Positions 53,401 to 64,000 of a stretch of DNA of 64,000 nt are shown here, one piece after another (within the stretch, counting starts at the first letter, position 1; every line of letters starts with the position of its first letter). The stretch lies in NCBI RefSeq assembly GCF_965221685.1, contig NZ_OZ244907.1. The stretch is one strand, 5' to 3'. Below the pieces are notes generated by a model. That model ran no database searches and was not told where the DNA came from. It was given only the letters and a program-made list of their open reading frames with translations. A program made the translations under genes and the position numbers. The stretch is from Palauibacter sp022826685. GTDB lineage: Bacteria; Gemmatimonadota; Gemmatimonadetes; Palauibacterales; Palauibacteraceae.

Positions 53401-55014
53401 ATGACAGGTTTCGACAGCTCCCTTCGAGCGAGCGAGATCAAGAAGGCCCTGCTCGAGCAGATCGACCGCTACGAGGAGGAACTCCGGGTCGAGGAGGTCG
53501 GCGAGGTCCTCGAGGTGAAGGACGGCGTCGCCCGCATCTGGGGTCTCTCCACGTGCGTCGCGAACGAGATGCTGGAAATCACGTCCCGCGACACCGGGGT
53601 CTCCGTGATCGGTCTCGCCTCGAACCTCGAGGAAGACAACATCGGCGCCGTGATCCTCGGCGACTACCTGGCCCTCAAGGAGGGAGATCCGGTGCGCCGC
53701 ACCGGCCGCGTCCTCTCCGTGCCCGTCGGTCCTGAGATTCTCGGCCGCGTCGTGGACACGCTGGGGCAGCCGCGCGACGGCCGCGGGCCGATCGAGACCG
53801 TCACCTACATGAAGGTCGACCGGAAGGCGCCCGGCATCGTGTACCGCCAGCCGGTGAACGAGCCGCTCCAGACGGGTCTCAAGGCGATCGACTCCATGAT
53901 CCCGATCGGCCGCGGCCAGCGGGAACTGATCATCGGGGACCGCGGCACGGGCAAGACGGCGGTGGCGATCGACGCGATCATCAACCAGAAGGACGAAGAC
54001 GTTATCTGCGTCTACTGCGCGATCGGGCAGAAAGGCTCGACGGTCGCCGGCATCGTCGAAAGGCTCCGCGAGGAGGGCGCGCTCGACTACACGGTCGTGG
54101 TCGCCGCGAACGCGTCGGAGCCCGCGCCGATGCAGTTCATGGCCCCCTACGCCGCCTGCGCGATCGGCGAGTACTTCATGTACGAGGAAGGGAAAGCCGT
54201 CCTCGTCATCTACGACGACCTCACGAAGCAGGCCGACGCCTACCGCGAGGCGTCGCTCATCCTGCGGCGTCCGCCGGGGCGCGAAGCATACCCGGGCGAC
54301 GTCTTCTATCTGCACAGCCGCCTGCTCGAGCGAGCGGCCAAGATCAGCAACGATCCCGAAGCGATCGCCGGCCACCCGGACATCAGGAAGCCCGGCGGTT
54401 CGCTGACCGCGCTCCCGATCATCCAGACGGCGGCCGGCGACGTGTCCGCCTACATCCCGACGAACGTGATCTCGATCACCGACGGCCAGATCTTCCTCGA
54501 GACCGACCTCTTCTACTCGGGCGTGCGCCCGGCGGTGAACGTGGGGATCTCGGTCTCGCGCGTGGGCGGAAACGCCCAGATCAAGGCGATGAAGAAGGTC
54601 GCCGGACGTCTGCGTCTCGACCTGGCGCAGTTCCGCGAGATCGAGGCCTTCGCGCAGTTCGGCACGGAACTGGACGCCGCGACGCAGCGACAGCTGGATC
54701 GGGGCCGGCGCACCGTGGAGGTCCTGAAGCAGGGCCAGTACGAGCCGATGCCGGTCGAGGAACAGGTGATGGTGATCTTCGCGGCCACGCAGGGGTTCCT
54801 GGACGGCCTGGACGTGTCGCGGATCCGCGGCTGGGAAGTCGGGTTCCTCGAGTACATGGGCACGAACCATCCGGAGGTCGGGGAGGCGATCCGGGCGGAA
54901 AACGTGATGTCGGACGAGACCGAAGCCGCGCTCCGCGAGGCGATCGAGTCCTATTCCGACACCTTCGTCCATGACGACGCCTCCCGAGGGGACGCTTCGG
55001 ACGCCGCGGCATGA
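53401..55014 (+). CDS. atpA: ATP synthase F1 subunit alpha
   Basis: 537 residues. Walker A is GDRGTGKTAVA (about 178-188), then FYLHSRLLERAAK and the alpha-specific PAVNVGISVSRVGG. Non-catalytic nucleotide sites lie here. The C-terminal tail is about 30 residues longer than in E. coli and acidic. It is preceded by the purine-rich leader AGAGAAGAGAAGACG. The stop overlaps the atpG start (ATGA). Confidence 0.98.
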   Translation: MTGFDSSLRASEIKKALLEQIDRYEEELRVEEVGEVLEVKDGVARIWGLSTCVANEMLEITSRDTGVSVIGLASNLEEDNIGAVILGDYLALKEGDPVRRTGRVLSVPVGPEILGRVVDTLGQPRDGRGPIETVTYMKVDRKAPGIVYRQPVNEPLQTGLKAIDSMIPIGRGQRELIIGDRGTGKTAVAIDAIINQKDEDVICVYCAIGQKGSTVAGIVERLREEGALDYTVVVAANASEPAPMQFMAPYAACAIGEYFMYEEGKAVLVIYDDLTKQADAYREASLILRRPPGREAYPGDVFYLHSRLLERAAKISNDPEAIAGHPDIRKPGGSLTALPIIQTAAGDVSAYIPTNVISITDGQIFLETDLFYSGVRPAVNVGISVSRVGGNAQIKAMKKVAGRLRLDLAQFREIEAFAQFGTELDAATQRQLDRGRRTVEVLKQGQYEPMPVEEQVMVIFAATQGFLDGLDVSRIRGWEVGFLEYMGTNHPEVGEAIRAENVMSDETEAALREAIESYSDTFVHDDASRGDASDAAA

Positions 55015-55877
55015 GCAAGTCGAGGGACATCTATCGGCGGATGAAATCCGTCGACAGCACGAAGAAGATCACGCGCACCATGGAGATGGTCGCGACCGCC
55101 AAGCTTGCGCAGGCGCAGGGGCGGGTGATCCGCGCACGTCCCTACTCGGCCGAACTGATGGACATGATCGCCCGGCTCGCCACGCCGGATCTGGCGGAGT
55201 CGCGGCCGCTTCTGCGCCAGCCCGCGCGCATCGAACGCGCCGCGGTGGTGCTCGTGACGAGCAATCGCGGGCTCTGCGGCGCCTTCAACGCGAATCTCAT
55301 TCGCACCGCGCAGGCGCAGCTCGCCGAACTGGAGCAAGCGGGAGCCCGGGTCGAGTTCCACGTCTACGGGAACAAGGGGATCTCGTACTTCCGGTTCCGC
55401 GGCGTCGAGATGGCGCACACGCGCAACGACCTGGGGGATCCTCCGACGACGGATGACGCCCGCGCGCTCATCGACGACCTTGCCGCCCGCTTCGTGGCCG
55501 GCGAACTGGACGCCGTGCGGCTCGTCTTCGCGGAGTTCCGGAACATGGTGAGCACGCCCCCTTCGGTCCGGCAGGTGCTCCCGGTCGGCGTCGGCGAGGC
55601 GCGCAAGGGCCCGCAGCCCTTCTACATCCTGGACCCGTCGGAAGAGGAAATCCTCGACCACCTCCTGCCGCTCTATGTGACGAACTCGACGTACAGCGCG
55701 CTCCTGGAGACGGCGGCGGCGGAGCAGGCGGCCCGCCGGACGGCGATGAAATCGGCGACGGACAACGCCAACGACTTCCTCGACAACCTGCGGCGGACGT
55801 ACAACCGCGCCCGCCAGGCCGAGATCACGAATCAGATCGCGGAGATCATCGGCGGCGCGGACGCGTTGGACGGGTAA
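55011..55877 (+). CDS. atpG: ATP synthase F1 subunit gamma
   Basis: 288 residues. The N-terminal helix (RDIYRRMKSVDSTKKITRTM) and the C-terminal helix (NANDFLDNLRRTYNRARQAEIT) form the central coiled-coil shaft; TSNRGLCGAFN starts the Rossmann-like middle. It rotates inside the alpha-beta ring. It overlaps atpA by 4 bases; atpD follows after 61 bases. Confidence 0.96.
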   Translation: MSKSRDIYRRMKSVDSTKKITRTMEMVATAKLAQAQGRVIRARPYSAELMDMIARLATPDLAESRPLLRQPARIERAAVVLVTSNRGLCGAFNANLIRTAQAQLAELEQAGARVEFHVYGNKGISYFRFRGVEMAHTRNDLGDPPTTDDARALIDDLAARFVAGELDAVRLVFAEFRNMVSTPPSVRQVLPVGVGEARKGPQPFYILDPSEEEILDHLLPLYVTNSTYSALLETAAAEQAARRTAMKSATDNANDFLDNLRRTYNRARQAEITNQIAEIIGGADALDG

Positions 55878-55938
55878 CGGACGAACAGCGTACAGGGGCG
55901 GCGGCGCCCCCGAGAACCGATAGCCATGAGGCTGACAT

Positions 55939-57371
<1,433 letters not shown>

Positions 57372-57375
<4 letters not shown>

Positions 57376-57659
57376 CGGCGACGGCGTCCTCCGAACGGCG
57401 ACTGAGCGTCACGGTGATCTCGCCGTCCGCCGCCGCCTTCTCCGGCGACGCGACCTCGATCATCGCCCCCGCGCACGACGGCGAATTGGGGATTCTGTAC
57501 GGCCACGCGCCCATGGTGGTCCTGCTGGGCGAGGGCCTGCTTCGCATCCGTACGGACGACGGCCCCCGCCGCTTCCACGTTGCGCGGGGCTTCCTGCAGG
57601 TCCTCGACAACACGGTCGCCGTCCTTGCCGAAGAGGTGGAGCCGGCCGCGGAGAACTGA
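57372..57659 (+). CDS. atpC: ATP synthase F1 subunit epsilon, short form
   Basis: 95 residues. The N-terminal beta-sandwich is complete (TVISPSAAAFSGDATSIIAP, GELGILYGHAPMV, then FLQVLDNTVAVLAEE), but the C-terminal helical hairpin found in ~135-residue epsilon subunits is missing. That hairpin inhibits ATP hydrolysis in other bacteria, so this enzyme lacks that brake. Short epsilons are known in other phyla, so this is not a truncation artefact. It is last in the operon; an rRNA promoter starts 25 bases later. Confidence 0.92.
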
Positions 57660-57684
57660 CGTTTCCGGAGTCCGTGGCGGGTGC

Positions 57685-57713
57685 TTGACGCTCCTCCGAC
57701 CCGACCCTATTTT
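57685..57713 (+). promoter_or_regulatory. Putative promoter of the 23S-5S rRNA unit
   Basis: TTGACG (57685-57690), 17 bases, TATTTT (57708-57713). It lies between the atpC stop and 23S, about 120 bases upstream of the mature 23S. A promoter here is needed because no 16S gene precedes 23S. Confidence 0.5.
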
Positions 57714-57756
57714 ATCCGTCTTCCCTGCGAGCGCCTTGGGGCGTCTTGCGGGGTCC

Positions 57757-57769
57757 GCTTTTTTGACAA
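57757..57769 (+). promoter_or_regulatory. boxA-like antitermination site in the 23S leader
   Basis: GCTTTTTTGACAA resembles boxA (TGCTCTTTAACAA), matching best in its TTT and ACAA core. BoxA recruits NusB-NusE so that RNA polymerase reads through the long untranslated rRNA. Its position before 23S is like that of the 16S-23S spacer in ordinary operons. Confidence 0.4.
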
Positions 57770-57835
57770 TCTGGTAGCGAGTGAGAGTGCTGGGCGCCGA
57801 GTGCGTCTGAGGTGCTTGATGCCGTCAACGAAGAT

Positions 57836-60862
<3,027 letters not shown>

Positions 60863-60939
60863 ATATCTTCCATATGAGGTCGATAAGCGCTTCAGCGCGC
60901 TCGATCGCCCTGCACTCGACTCGTTTGCCGGATCCCGGA

Positions 60940-61059
60940 TTGCCGGCGGCTTTAGCGAGGGGGAAACACCTGGTCCCATCCCGAACCCAGCAGTTAAGCC
61001 CCTCAGCGCCGATGGTACTTGGGCGGGGACGCCCTGGGAGAGTAGGTCGCTGCCGGCGA
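60940..61059 (+). rRNA. rrf: 5S ribosomal RNA
   Basis: 120 bases. Helix I pairs GCCGGC at 60942-60947 with GCCGGC at 61052-61057 plus the flanking U-G and U-A pairs. Core sequences CCCATCCCGAACCCAGCAGTT and GCGCCGATGGTACTT and AGAGTAGGTCGCTGCC are typical. It follows 23S by 77 bases. Confidence 0.94.
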
Positions 61060-61067
61060 CTTTTTCG

Positions 61068-61107
61068 AAAACGCCTCGTGTCCGTTGCGGATGCGAGGCG
61101 TTTTTTT
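61068..61107 (+). terminator. Intrinsic terminator of the rRNA unit
   Basis: AAAACGCCTCG (61068-61078) pairs with CGAGGCGTTTT (61094-61104), an 11-bp stem with a 15-base loop, followed by a T-run to 61107. It begins 9 bases after 5S. This is the clearest Rho-independent terminator in the window. Confidence 0.93.
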
Positions 61108-61118
61108 GCATCGGGGTG

Positions 61119-61502
61119 GGGGAGGGCGAGGGGAGCCGTCGGCGGTGGCTTGCTGGTGAACGCCGCGGCCGTGCTCCGCGGCCCGTGGTGCCGATCGTCG
61201 CGGGGGAAGCAAGACCGCAGGTCAGGCGGATCGGAGGGCGTTCAAGGCTGGCGCCACCGCCGACGGCTCCCCTCGCCCTCCCCTCCGCCAATGCGGGGGT
61301 AGGCGAGGGGCCGGTGTGCCGATCGTCGCGGGGTGGGGCACGCTCGCAGGGTGCTGGTTCCGGGGGGGAGGAGGGTGTCGGCGCTAGCGCCAGCCTTGAA
61401 CGCCTGCCAGTCCGCCTCCTGTGCGTTGGTGCCGCCGCGCGACGGGGAGCGCCCAGGCCGCTCGGCGGGGCCGCGGCGTTCACCAGCAAGCTAGCGCCGA
61501 CA
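61119..61502. repeat. Nested inverted and direct repeats between rRNA terminator and thiE
   Basis: About 380 bases without a credible gene. Perfect inverted pairs: 31 bp (61119-61149 with 61253-61283), 23 bp (61148-61170 with 61469-61491) and 18 bp (61237-61254 with 61387-61404). A direct 18-bp repeat GTGCCGATCGTCGCGGGG occurs at 61188 and 61316, and TGTCGGCGCTAGC at 61376 recurs inverted at 61490, inside the thiE stop region. The repeats overlap each other, as in a decayed palindromic element or several insertions of one repeat family. Confidence 0.85.
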
Positions 61503-62147
61503 TCCTCCTTCTCCCCGGGCGATCAGCAGCAACTCTCGTACGACGGCGCCCGGGTCCGGTGCGGACATTACGGTAGAGAGGACGGCGATGCCCGCGCCGG
61601 TTTCGAGTACCGCGGGCGCGTTTTGCAGCGTGATGCCCCCGATTCCGAGACAGGGGAGACCGCTGGCCTCCCGGACGAGCCGGACCCGGTCGGGACCGAT
61701 GGCTTCGTTGGCGAGACCGGGCTTGGAGCGCGTGCCGAATACGGCTCCGACACCCAGATAGTCCGCTCCTGCAGCCGCGGCGCGACGAGCCTCCTCGGGA
61801 TCATCGGTGGAATAGCCGATGATGAAGTCCGGCGGGGCGATGTCACGGGCCGCCGGGACGGTGACATCATCCGGGCCGAGATGCACGCCGTCTGCGCCGA
61901 TGGCGAGCGCGACATCGAGACGGTCGTTCACGATCAGCGTGGCGCCCGCGGACTTCGTGATCGCGCGGAGCCGCGCGGCGGTCGTGGTGAGCGCCCGGCT
62001 GTCCGCGGTCTTGTCCCGGAGCTGGATCGCGGGCGCACCGGCGTCCACGCATTCGGCCACGACCTGCTCGAGGGAACGACCGCAGGTGGGCCGCGGGTGC
62101 GTGATCACCATCAGAGGCCAGCCATCCGACGCGGGCGAGCCGGGCAT
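61491..62147 (-). CDS. thiE: Thiamine-phosphate synthase
   Basis: 218 residues. It joins HMP-pyrophosphate to thiazole phosphate, giving thiamine phosphate. Motifs: AIQLRDKTADSRAL (substrate binding), LIVNDRLDVALAIGADGVHLG, and FGTRSKPG and GIGGIT near the end. The last codons lie in the repeat region, so the C-terminal tail (EGGCRR) may be repeat-derived. It is last of a - strand group with mltG and ruvX upstream. Confidence 0.94.
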   Translation of the reverse strand: MPGSPASDGWPLMVITHPRPTCGRSLEQVVAECVDAGAPAIQLRDKTADSRALTTTAARLRAITKSAGATLIVNDRLDVALAIGADGVHLGPDDVTVPAARDIAPPDFIIGYSTDDPEEARRAAAAGADYLGVGAVFGTRSKPGLANEAIGPDRVRLVREASGLPCLGIGGITLQNAPAVLETGAGIAVLSTVMSAPDPGAVVRELLLIARGEGGCRR

Positions 62148-62160
62148 GGTCCTTCTCGTC

Positions 62161-63192
62161 CTACCGTTCCGCCGGCTCGCGGTCGAGGCGTATCCGGTTT
62201 ATCGCGTTGTTGTGCTCGCGCAGGGTCCGGGTGAATTCGTGCGAGCCGTCGTTTCGCGCCACAAAGAAGATGTACTCGTGGTCGGCGGGCTGGAGAGCGG
62301 CGTGCAGCGACGCCGCGCCCGGCGAAGCGATGGGCCCGGGCGGCAGTCCCTGCTGCGTGTAGGTGTTGTAGGGGTGATCGGCGACGGAGTCGATGTCCCG
62401 GTAGAGCAGACGCGCGCGCGGCTCGCCGAGGGCGTACTGGACCGTGGGATCCGCCTGCAGCAGCATGTCGCGCTGAAGGCGGTTCCAATAGACTCCCGCG
62501 ACCACCGAACGCTCGTCGTCCCACCGGACTTCCTTCTCGACGATGCTCGCGAGCGTCACGATCTCTCGTTCATCCAGGCCGAGCGCGGCAGCTTGAGCGC
62601 GCTCCTCGATCCCCCAGAAATCCCTGTATCGTCCGACGATCGCCTGGACGATGACCGGGAGTCCGACACCATCGGCGAATCGATACGTCTCCGGGAACAG
62701 GTACCCCTCCAGCGTGGGGCCCGGCACGCCCAGCTCCCCGACCCGCTTCGGATTCGTCAGGTAGGCCAGGACGGCCGAGGTCGAATCGCCGACGTACTCG
62801 GCCAGGCGTTCCGCCACCTGCGGGACCCGAAGGCCCTCCGGGATCGTGAGCGGCGTTGTAACGACGGCTCCGGTTCGGAGCACCTCGAGCAGGTAGGTGT
62901 ACGAGGCGCCGCGCGGAATCTCGTACCGGCCGGCCTTCAGCTGCCGCCCCTGACCCTTGAGGCGCACGTACGCGTCGAAGATCCGGGGATGGAAGATCAG
63001 CTCCTGCGTCCGGAGCACGTCCGCGACATCGAGCGACGCGGCGCCATCCGGGACGAGGACCTCGACCACCGACCCATCGGGAACGCCGCGGCCCCGGAAC
63101 TCGGCGGAGACGAACCCGTATGCCACGGGCGCCATGGCGGCGAGAGCGGCGAGGAGCAGGCGAATGCCCGTTCCCTTCGACTGGCGTTTCAT
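62161..63192 (-). CDS. mltG: Endolytic murein transglycosylase MltG
   Basis: 343 residues. One N-terminal membrane helix (IRLLLAALAAMAPVAYGFV, about 10-28) anchors it in the inner membrane. A LysM-like region precedes the YceG domain with the catalytic glutamate in SIVEKEV and later NRLQRDMLLQADPTVQYAL and YNTYTQQGLPPGPIASPG, all family signatures. MltG cuts nascent glycan strands and sets their length. It overlaps ruvX by 4 bases (ATGA). Confidence 0.94.
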   Translation of the reverse strand: MKRQSKGTGIRLLLAALAAMAPVAYGFVSAEFRGRGVPDGSVVEVLVPDGAASLDVADVLRTQELIFHPRIFDAYVRLKGQGRQLKAGRYEIPRGASYTYLLEVLRTGAVVTTPLTIPEGLRVPQVAERLAEYVGDSTSAVLAYLTNPKRVGELGVPGPTLEGYLFPETYRFADGVGLPVIVQAIVGRYRDFWGIEERAQAAALGLDEREIVTLASIVEKEVRWDDERSVVAGVYWNRLQRDMLLQADPTVQYALGEPRARLLYRDIDSVADHPYNTYTQQGLPPGPIASPGAASLHAALQPADHEYIFFVARNDGSHEFTRTLREHNNAINRIRLDREPAER

Positions 63193-63653
63193 GAACCGCG
63201 AGGGACGCCGGCACCGGCAGGGGTGCTGCGCAGGTAAGCGGAGAGCATCAACGCCGCGGCCATTTCGTCCGTCCGGCCCTTCCGCCGCCGTCGGCCTCGA
63301 GGCAAGTCCATGCTGAGGATCTCTCGTTCCGCCCGGGCGGTGGAAAGCCGCTCATCCCACTCGATCGTTCGTACTCCCGTCGCTTCCTCCAGAGCCCGGG
63401 CGAAAGCCCGCGCCTCTTCAGCCATCTCCCCCGCGGTCCCATCCATCGAGAACGGAATACCCACGAGGATGGCGGACGGATCCATTTCTGCCACGAGTTC
63501 GGTCAGCGCGCCCGGGATTGCGGTTCCCGGAGCCCGTCGGTTGGACCTCTCCACCACGCCGTGGGGTGCCGCGATCGTCCGTGTCGGATCCGTGACGGCC
63601 ACCCCGATGCGGCGCCGGCCGTAGTCGAGCGCCATCAAACGACCGCGGGGCAT
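63189..63653 (-). CDS. ruvX: Pre-16S rRNA nuclease RuvX (YqgF)
   Basis: 154 residues from ATG 63653, which begins MPRGRLMALDYGRRRIGVAV; a longer frame upstream lies within the next gene. The RNase H-fold acidic residues are in MALDYG, the loop near WDERLST and the late DEMAAALML. The protein matures the 5' end of 16S rRNA. yqgF next to mltG is a common bacterial pairing. The start is 2 bases past the stop of the upstream V4R gene. Confidence 0.92.
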   Translation of the reverse strand: MPRGRLMALDYGRRRIGVAVTDPTRTIAAPHGVVERSNRRAPGTAIPGALTELVAEMDPSAILVGIPFSMDGTAGEMAEEARAFARALEEATGVRTIEWDERLSTARAEREILSMDLPRGRRRRKGRTDEMAAALMLSAYLRSTPAGAGVPRGS

Positions 63654-63655
63654 GC

Positions 63656-64000
63656 TCAGTGCGCCCGGTCCCCGGCCCGCGATTGACCGCCGGTCCGCAG
63701 TCGTTCGATCGCCTCCGCGGATCCGAACACGAACCAGCATGGCTCCCCGCCGCCGCTGCATTGCACCTCGGCGACTTCCACCGTGCGGTCCGCCACGCGG
63801 CTCAGAACGCCGCGCAACAGCGCGGCCGAAAAGTGGCAGCGAACATTCCCGGCCGCCGTCGCCTCCGGCGGGTCACGCCAGGCGATGGCGGCGGATGCTC
63901 CTCCCCCGGGCTTGAACGATATCGATCCGAGGCCCGCATTCCGGAGGATCTCGTCGAGAAAAGCCCAGAACTCCGCCGCCGAAAGCGCGTCCGGCGAGTC
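63656..64000 (-). CDS. V4R-domain-like protein, C-terminal part (truncated by window edge)
   Basis: The - strand frame is open from base 64000 to the TGA at 63658-63656, 114 visible residues. The segment CHFSAALLRGVLSRVADRTV followed by VAEVQCSGGGEPCWFVFG matches the end of V4R (vinyl-reductase-like) domains, with the typical Cys pair (VQCSGGGEPCWF) and small-ligand binding fold. V4R proteins sense hydrocarbons or appear in heterocyst and bacteriochlorophyll pathways; here the role is unknown. The last ~20 residues are charged and not conserved. The N-terminal part is outside the window. Confidence 0.6.
   Translation of the reverse strand, partial: DSPDALSAAEFWAFLDEILRNAGLGSISFKPGGGASAAIAWRDPPEATAAGNVRCHFSAALLRGVLSRVADRTVEVAEVQCSGGGEPCWFVFGSAEAIERLRTGGQSRAGDRAH

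Noticed and set aside
57763..57768. Perfect TTGACA as a -35 box of a 23S promoter
   Set aside because: No -10 hexamer follows at 16-18 bases. The stretch fits a boxA-like antitermination signal better.

Overview
The window is chromosomal DNA from a high-GC, free-living bacterium. Gene content (type IV pilus secretin, HslVU, ClpXP, a single complete F-type ATP synthase operon, a catabolic module for nucleosides, a sulfotransferase/SDR/DUF1214 cluster) and the look of the proteins suggest Gemmatimonadota or a close relative. That placement is an impression from protein style, not a phylogeny. Genes are tightly packed, with many 4-bp ATGA/GTGA stop-start overlaps.

Layout. (1) 1-12,491, + strand: end of pilQ, aroC, aroK, topA, xerC, hslV, hslU, argF, a gcvT-mogA fusion gene and a sigma-54 type regulator. 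(2) 12,492-24,719, + strand: a lower-GC accessory island with an AT-rich promoter and a nearly unbroken chain of overlapping genes: NYN-domain protein, HTH/N6-methylase-like protein with an altered catalytic motif, single-TRD specificity protein, two different HsdM proteins, a two-TRD HsdS, HsdR, then a HipA-like kinase and a DUF3037-like partner. (3) 24,729-36,721, mostly - strand: SRPBCC protein, SDR, sulfotransferase and DUF1214 cluster, then engB, clpX, clpP, tig, tRNA-Leu(UAG), HtrA/DegP-type protease and dnaK (proteostasis block). (4) 37,003-45,163: nucleoside uptake and breakdown (nupC, purine nucleoside phosphorylase, deoC, ALDH16-type double aldehyde dehydrogenase), interrupted by katG on the other strand. 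(5) 45,167-49,970: thiD, SpoU methyltransferase, prepilin peptidase, CorC/HlyC-type protein, MoxR ATPase. (6) 50,114-57,659: ATP synthase operon atpZ-I-B-E-F-H-A-G-D-C preceded by two 18-bp Rex-type operators. (7) 57,685-61,107: an rRNA unit of 23S and 5S only, with its own promoter, a boxA-like site and an intrinsic terminator; no 16S gene is present in the window. (8) 61,119-64,000: a nest of inverted repeats, then thiE, mltG, ruvX and the end of a V4R-domain gene on the - strand.

How parts work together. pilQ and the prepilin peptidase belong to type IV pilus biogenesis. HslVU, ClpXP, trigger factor, DnaK and the HtrA protease form the protein quality-control set. NupC imports nucleosides, the phosphorylase releases sugar phosphate, DeoC splits deoxyribose-5-phosphate into glyceraldehyde-3-phosphate and acetaldehyde, and the neighbouring ALDH16 could oxidise the aldehyde. 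The two Rex sites suggest that ATP synthase expression follows the NADH/NAD+ ratio.

The most unusual items are the composite type I restriction island with an NYN protein and a degenerate methylase at its head, the Rex sites before the ATP synthase operon, the GcvT-MogA fusion, and the 23S-5S unit lacking 16S but keeping a boxA-like site.
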